From: Mogibacterium sp.
GTDB taxonomy: Bacteria; Bacillota; Clostridia; Peptostreptococcales; Anaerovoracaceae
Assembly: GCA_017434685.1 (NCBI GenBank)
Contig: JAFREV010000021.1
Location: forward strand, 1-6,793
Direction: 5' to 3'
DNA: 6,793 nt
Part shown: one piece after another, positions 4,541 to 6,793 of the stretch
How positions within the stretch are numbered: the first letter of the stretch is position 1
Layout of the letters: each line of letters starts with the position of its first letter
Notes under the pieces: generated by a model
Databases searched by the model: none
Told to the model about the DNA's origin: nothing
Seen by the model: the letters and a program-made list of their open reading frames with translations, nothing else
Translations under genes and position numbers: made by a program

Positions 4541-5212
4541 TTACTCGCCTTTCTTTTCCTTCATCTTAGCGCTTATCCACTCCGCAAGAGCGTGCATCCC
4601 ATCTCCCGTCGCGGCGGACACCATAAACATCTCAGTGTCCGGACAGCAGCTCGCAATATTGCTCTTGAACCTCTCTGGGTTGAAGTCGAAGACCTCCATG
4701 GCGTCAATCTTATTGACCACCACGACATCCGCCTCTTGGAACATCAACGGGTATTTCAGAGGTTTGTCGTCACCCTCAGGAACAGAGAGAATCACGAGAT
4801 TCATATGCGCTCCCGTGTCGAACTCAGCCGGGCAAACGAGATTGCCCACATTTTCGAGTATGACGAGGTCTAGATCTTCCGACCCTACCTCCTTAAGCCC
4901 CTGTCTGCTCATATCCGCATCGAGATGGCACATGCCACCCGTGTGAAGCTGCACCGACGCCACGCCCGCATCGAGCATGGTCCTCGTATCTACGTCACCG
5001 TCGATATCCGCTTCGAGCACACCTATCTTGTATCTGCATCGTAGCTCCTCGATAAGCCTGAGTATGGTCGATGTCTTGCCGGATCCCGGCGACGACATCA
5101 CGTTTATATAATAAGTCCCCTGCTCGTCCAATTCCGAGCGGAGTTTTTCAGCATCCGCGTCATTATCCGCAAGTATGCTTTCCTTCAAATCAATAATCCT
5201 GATTTCTTCCAT
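4541..5212 (-). CDS. hypB: HypB-type GTPase with intact metal site
   Basis: This 223-residue HypB homologue is first in the minus-strand operon. It shows the P-loop SPGSGKT (41-47), EADIDGDVD (67-75), HTGGMCHLDADM with the canonical C95-H96 pair, ENVGNLVCPAEFDTG (120-134) with C127, PEGDDKPLKYPLMF (145-158) and NKID (167-170). All three metal ligands known from E. coli and Helicobacter HypB are present. There is no N-terminal nickel-storage histidine stretch, so it is a minimal HypB. It shares roughly half its residues with the downstream paralogue. The ATG at 5212 has AAGGAG 11 bases upstream, and a candidate promoter lies close by. No hypA, hypC-F or hydrogenase subunit is in the window, so the client enzyme is unknown. 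Confidence 0.9.
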   Translation of the reverse strand: MEEIRIIDLKESILADNDADAEKLRSELDEQGTYYINVMSSPGSGKTSTILRLIEELRCRYKIGVLEADIDGDVDTRTMLDAGVASVQLHTGGMCHLDADMSRQGLKEVGSEDLDLVILENVGNLVCPAEFDTGAHMNLVILSVPEGDDKPLKYPLMFQEADVVVVNKIDAMEVFDFNPERFKSNIASCCPDTEMFMVSAATGDGMHALAEWISAKMKEKKGE

Positions 5213-5245
5213 TTAAAAAAAGTCTCCTTTTAATTACTTCATCGC

Positions 5246-5254
5246 ATTATCTCA
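5246..5254 (-). promoter_or_regulatory. candidate extended -10 for the hypB-tlpA operon
   Basis: On the minus strand TGA precedes GATAAT (5251-5246), giving an extended -10 about 30 bases before the hypB ATG and just upstream of its RBS. No -35 is recognisable. The GGCGCGCGCC palindrome at 5259-5268 lies in the spacer, where a repressor could act. Confidence 0.4.
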
Positions 5255-5255
5255 C

Positions 5256-5368
5256 ACCGGCGCGCGCCTTCTTTGTTGTTTTGGTGTTTTTCTGTCTACA
5301 CGCCCTCGAATGTGGTACAATGTACTCTATTGTAAAGTATTTTATCACAAGAAAGCGGACCGGCGCGC
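5256..5368. repeat. 10-bp direct repeat ACCGGCGCGC bracketing the divergent promoters
   Basis: ACCGGCGCGC occurs at 5256-5265 and again at 5359-5368, in the same orientation. The left copy continues into the palindrome GGCGCGCGCC (5259-5268). A GC-rich decamer repeated within an AT-leaning intergenic region suggests a paired protein-binding site, but chance cannot be excluded. Confidence 0.4.
5313..5334 (+). promoter_or_regulatory. extended -10 promoter with overlapping dyads for the acyl-CoA synthetase
   Basis: TGG plus TACAAT (5316-5321) makes an extended -10; the hexamer 17 bases upstream, TGTCTA, is a poor -35. The -10 lies inside GTACA-A-TGTAC (5315-5325) and also forms TACAAT-N7-ATTGTA (5316-5334). 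These dyads are well placed for a repressor covering the promoter. The leader would be about 68 bases. Confidence 0.5.
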
Positions 5369-5369
5369 T

Positions 5370-5383
5370 ATAACGGCCGTTAT
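5370..5383. repeat. perfect 14-bp palindrome before the acyl-CoA synthetase RBS
   Basis: ATAACGGCCGTTAT is a perfect palindrome ending 3 bases before AGGGG, the RBS of the acyl-CoA synthetase gene. It has no loop, so it fits a dimeric DNA-binding protein better than an RNA hairpin. As an operator downstream of the -10 it could act as a roadblock. Confidence 0.6.
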
Positions 5384-5395
5384 TTAGGGGAAATA

Positions 5396-6793
5396 ATGGG
5401 AAGCAGATATTCAGATTCAGTATACAGAAACATAAAAAGACGCGAGCGCGAAGTAATCCAGGGCATGATCGACGAACTCAAATCATCCAAGGACAAGCGC
5501 TACCTCTTCAGAGACAAGCATATCGTCACAGACATCAAAGACATGCTCAATTACAGTGCAGACAACTACGGCGATCTGCCTGTATTCATGCAAAAGTATA
5601 AGCCAAACGAGCCTTTCAGAGAGCTCAGCTACCGCCAGTGCAGAGAAGACGTCAACGCACTCGGCACCGCTCTGATAAACCTCGGTCTCGAGGACAGACA
5701 CATCGGACTTATCGGCCGTAACTCCATCGAATGGGGCGAATCCTACCTCGCCATCACAGGCGGTGTTGGTGTTGTCGTACCTCTCGACCGCGAGCTTCCG
5801 GAGAACGAACTCCACCAGCTTGCCATCAAGGGCGAACTCGAAGCCGTAATCACGGTAAACAAGAAATACTACGAGAAGTTTAAGAATATAAAAGCCGCAG
5901 GAGACACTTCCATCAAATACGTCATCAACGCGGATATGGACGATGACGAAGATAGCGAAAACGGACTTCTCTCCTGGTGGCACCTCCGTGAAGTAGGCCG
6001 CAAGATGGTGCAAAACGGCGACCGTCGCTACATCGACGCTCAGATCATCAACACCGACCTCGCCGCCATACTATTCACATCCGGTACGACAGGCGTCTCC
6101 AAGGGCGTCATGCTCAGCACGAGAAACCTCATTCTCGACGCAATGCTCTGCCAGACCATGATGGAAGCCAAACCTAAAGATATATGTTTCTCGATACTTC
6201 CTATGCATCACGCATATGAGTGCACGGGCACATTCCTCGACTGCGTATACAGCGGCGCGACCATCGCGTTCTGCCGCGGTCTGAAATACATCCGAAAGGA
6301 CATCGCCGAGGTCAAACCGACCATACTCCTTTCGGTGCCTGTTATCATCGAGAATTTCTACAATAAAATACTCAAAGCCGTAAAGGAAAAAGGAGGAGAG
6401 AAAAACCTCCAGACCTTCATGATGATGAACCGCCAGGCTCGCCGCTTCAAGCTCAAACTGCCTAAGGCCGTGACCAAGGACATCACCGCTTTATTCGGCG
6501 GCAGACTCCACACCATGATCTCGGGCGGAGCCGCAATAGACGGAGCAATCCTCGATTTCTTCTGCAATGTGGGCTTCCGCGCCATACAGGGCTACGGCCT
6601 GACCGAGTGCTCCCCAATAGTCGCACTCAACCCGGTCAAGAGGAAATATATGAAAAACACTTCCGCAGGTCATCTCCTGCCGTTCACCGAGTGCAAGATA
6701 CTCGGTGCAGACGATAACGGCATCGGTGAGATCTGCTTCCGCGGACCGACCATAATGATGGGCTACTACAACGACCCTGAGAACACCGCCAAA
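5396..6793 (+). CDS. long-chain acyl-CoA synthetase (AMP-binding), 3' end beyond window
   Basis: An open frame of 466 codons runs off the right edge. The enzyme activates a fatty acid with ATP to acyl-AMP, then forms acyl-CoA. It has the ANL-family motifs in order: a TDIKDML...YGDLPVFM N-terminal domain from about 45, the phosphate loop ILFTSGTTGVSKGVML (A3; F227 to G233), the LPMHHAYE region, SGGAAID, the adenine-binding YGLTECSP (A5; Y400-E404), and GEICFRGPTIMMGYYNDPE leading to A7. The catalytic lysine and C-terminal lid are outside the window. An N-terminal extension of about 45 charged residues precedes the usual start. The ATG at 5396 has AGGGG five bases upstream. It is transcribed divergently from the hypB operon. 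Long-chain (FadD/FACL-like) preference is likely from the overall pattern, not proven. Confidence 0.9.
   Translation, partial: MGSRYSDSVYRNIKRREREVIQGMIDELKSSKDKRYLFRDKHIVTDIKDMLNYSADNYGDLPVFMQKYKPNEPFRELSYRQCREDVNALGTALINLGLEDRHIGLIGRNSIEWGESYLAITGGVGVVVPLDRELPENELHQLAIKGELEAVITVNKKYYEKFKNIKAAGDTSIKYVINADMDDDEDSENGLLSWWHLREVGRKMVQNGDRRYIDAQIINTDLAAILFTSGTTGVSKGVMLSTRNLILDAMLCQTMMEAKPKDICFSILPMHHAYECTGTFLDCVYSGATIAFCRGLKYIRKDIAEVKPTILLSVPVIIENFYNKILKAVKEKGGEKNLQTFMMMNRQARRFKLKLPKAVTKDITALFGGRLHTMISGGAAIDGAILDFFCNVGFRAIQGYGLTECSPIVALNPVKRKYMKNTSAGHLLPFTECKILGADDNGIGEICFRGPTIMMGYYNDPENTAK

Noticed and set aside
5483..6013. 176-codon minus-strand ORF opposite the acyl-CoA synthetase
   Set aside because: It lies wholly within the synthetase coding region and shows no RBS or motif.
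1..6793. CRISPR array, tRNA or rRNA gene, transposase, or prophage genes
   Set aside because: No regularly spaced repeats, tRNA-like TTCGA arms with matching stems, rRNA segments or transposase/phage motifs were seen on either strand.

Overview
The window looks like chromosomal DNA from an anaerobic Firmicute of the Clostridia (Bacillota). The grounds are GC content near 50%, strong AGGAG-type ribosome binding sites, extended -10 promoters, a Clostridia-type small CXXC membrane protein, and a holin-like toxin of the kind found in low-GC Gram-positives. A closer placement cannot be justified from sequence alone.

Layout, left to right. Positions 1-234 hold no full-length gene. They contain, on the minus strand, a good promoter (182-210), a strong RBS and a 31-codon ORF whose first 13 residues resemble the start of TM1266-family [FeFe]-hydrogenase regulators. 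A terminator-like hairpin lies inside that ORF, and an 11-bp dyad surrounds a TATAAT box. Positions 235-1794 (minus) carry a translationally coupled pair: an ATC-hydrolase-family protein and a thioredoxin-reductase-like flavoprotein that keeps the FAD site and CATC redox pair but has lost the NADPH motifs. Positions 1795-2134 carry, on the plus strand, a compact type I toxin-like locus: a 26-residue holin-like peptide with a structured leader and complementary ends.

Positions 2135-5212 (minus) look like one operon, read right to left: two tandem hypB-type GTPases, a TlpA/ResA-like thioredoxin lipoprotein, a 49-residue CXXC membrane protein of the CD1871A type, and a polytopic membrane protein with two 4Fe-4S ferredoxin motifs. 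Positions 5213-5395 are a divergent promoter region rich in palindromes. From 5396 to the right edge runs a long-chain acyl-CoA synthetase, cut by the window.

The minus-strand genes share a redox theme. I infer a membrane thiol relay in which the 4Fe-4S membrane protein and the small CXXC protein re-reduce the surface thioredoxin in place of CcdA/DsbD. The cytoplasmic flavoprotein may take electrons from ferredoxin rather than NADPH. The paired HypB proteins suggest metal-centre assembly, but no HypA or hydrogenase is in view. The family calls are well supported; the relay model is inference.
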